A stretch of DNA of 64,000 nucleotides, taken from Ectocarpus siliculosus (lineage: Eukaryota > Sar > Phaeophyceae > Ectocarpales > Ectocarpaceae). Positions 63,446 to 64,000 of this stretch are shown in pieces. Location: positions 1,222,736-1,286,735 of the forward strand of contig FN649736.1 in the NCBI GenBank assembly GCA_000310025.1, in the 5' to 3' direction. Below the pieces are notes generated by a model that was not told the DNA's origin, did not search any database, and saw only the letters and a program-made list of their open reading frames with translations. The translations under genes and the position numbers were made by a program. Numbering within the stretch: the stretch's first letter is position 1; the number at the start of each line of letters is the position of its first letter.

Positions 63446-64000
63446 CTCCCGGGACGTTTCTCCAGGGATTACGATTTTCATGTTCCAAAATGGTAAAGCG
63501 CTCAGACGCACCGGCTGCCTCTCTCGCTCACTACTGAGAACTGAGAACCCTGCTGAAAAATACAGATAGTGACATGCCGACACCGGAAGCAACAAGGTGG
63601 AGGCGCACAAGGCACAGGTTTGACCAGAGATTGATGTTGAATTTTTATGTTTGTGTTTTTTAGGTTCGTGTGTGACCAGTAGTCACCACGGGTTTTTGAG
63701 TACATAAACGGCACAAGTGCCTGTGAGCTGTGAGCGCTGATTTTGAAGAGAAGACCAAAAACAAAAATCGACGTTTACAGCAATCTCTGCTCGCTGTTGT
63801 CGTCGCTGCACCATGACAATGCTGCTGCAGATTTTCGTGTCCTGGCGTTATTACGACCTACTACTGCTGAATTTCGATTTGTGTAGTATGCCATCTCGAG
63901 GCGAAAGCAGTCTAATGAGGTACGAGGCTGCAATACTTCTGCAAGAGAAGAGGTACCACCGCACCTCTATCGCTTGATCGACGGGATTTTCGTCTGGGGG
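63446..64000. other. Window end; SINE tail relic
   Basis: 63660-63755 resembles the SINE 3' part (TGTGTGACCA, CACGGGTTTTTGAGTACATAAACGGCAC-type words, GTGAGCGCTGATTTTGAAG) in plus orientation, without the tRNA-like head. The rest of the interval shows nothing recognisable. Confidence 0.5.

Overview
This window is nuclear DNA of a eukaryote that is dominated by transposable elements. It has split genes with GT-AG introns, triplet-rich low complexity, Ty3/gypsy LTR elements, RTE-like LINEs, tRNA-derived SINEs and two fixed-size 100-N scaffold gaps (11184-11283 and 63047-63146). Long introns and abundant CAG/CTG runs would suit a stramenopile such as a brown alga. That assignment is inference only, because no sequence here names the organism.

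One host gene is well supported: an NKAP homologue on the minus strand (53705-60964). I place it in six phase-consistent exons giving about 506 residues. It has an Arg/Ser-rich N-terminal half, a poly-Ser block and a canonical C-terminal NKAP (SynMuv product) domain. The first exon is tentative.

Region by region: 1-9.4 kb holds no recognised gene. It contains a 21-bp-stem hairpin, two clusters of a degenerate TTACCGTG motif, a 300-bp foldback element, a diverged tandem repeat of about 230-245 bp and a tRNA-derived SINE. 9.4-11.1 kb is the 3' half of a LINE. 12.2-12.9 kb is the first of four copies of an unclassified repeat, called R3 here, whose copies all end at a run of C. 14.0-20.4 kb is a broken Ty3/gypsy element. 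21.1-23.0 kb carries an OTU-protease exon and a Pif1-helicase exon, a combination known from Helitron2/Helentron rolling-circle transposons. 23-36 kb is mostly relic repeats and solo LTRs. 36.3-43.1 kb holds two gypsy copies lying head to head, followed by LINE copies at 43-45 and 47-50 kb, the second with a SINE inserted in it. 50.4-53.1 kb is an older repeat array. 53.7-61.0 kb is NKAP. The right end returns to R3 copies, C-rich artefact-like sequence and a gap.

The genes do not form a pathway. The picture is one housekeeping nuclear gene beside nested transposon debris. The most unusual items are the R3 family (C-run ends, stem-loops, an apparent target duplication of about 20 bp), the OTU-Pif1 remnant, and the self-complementary 12-mer beside the gypsy LTRs. 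Boundaries and similarities were judged by eye.
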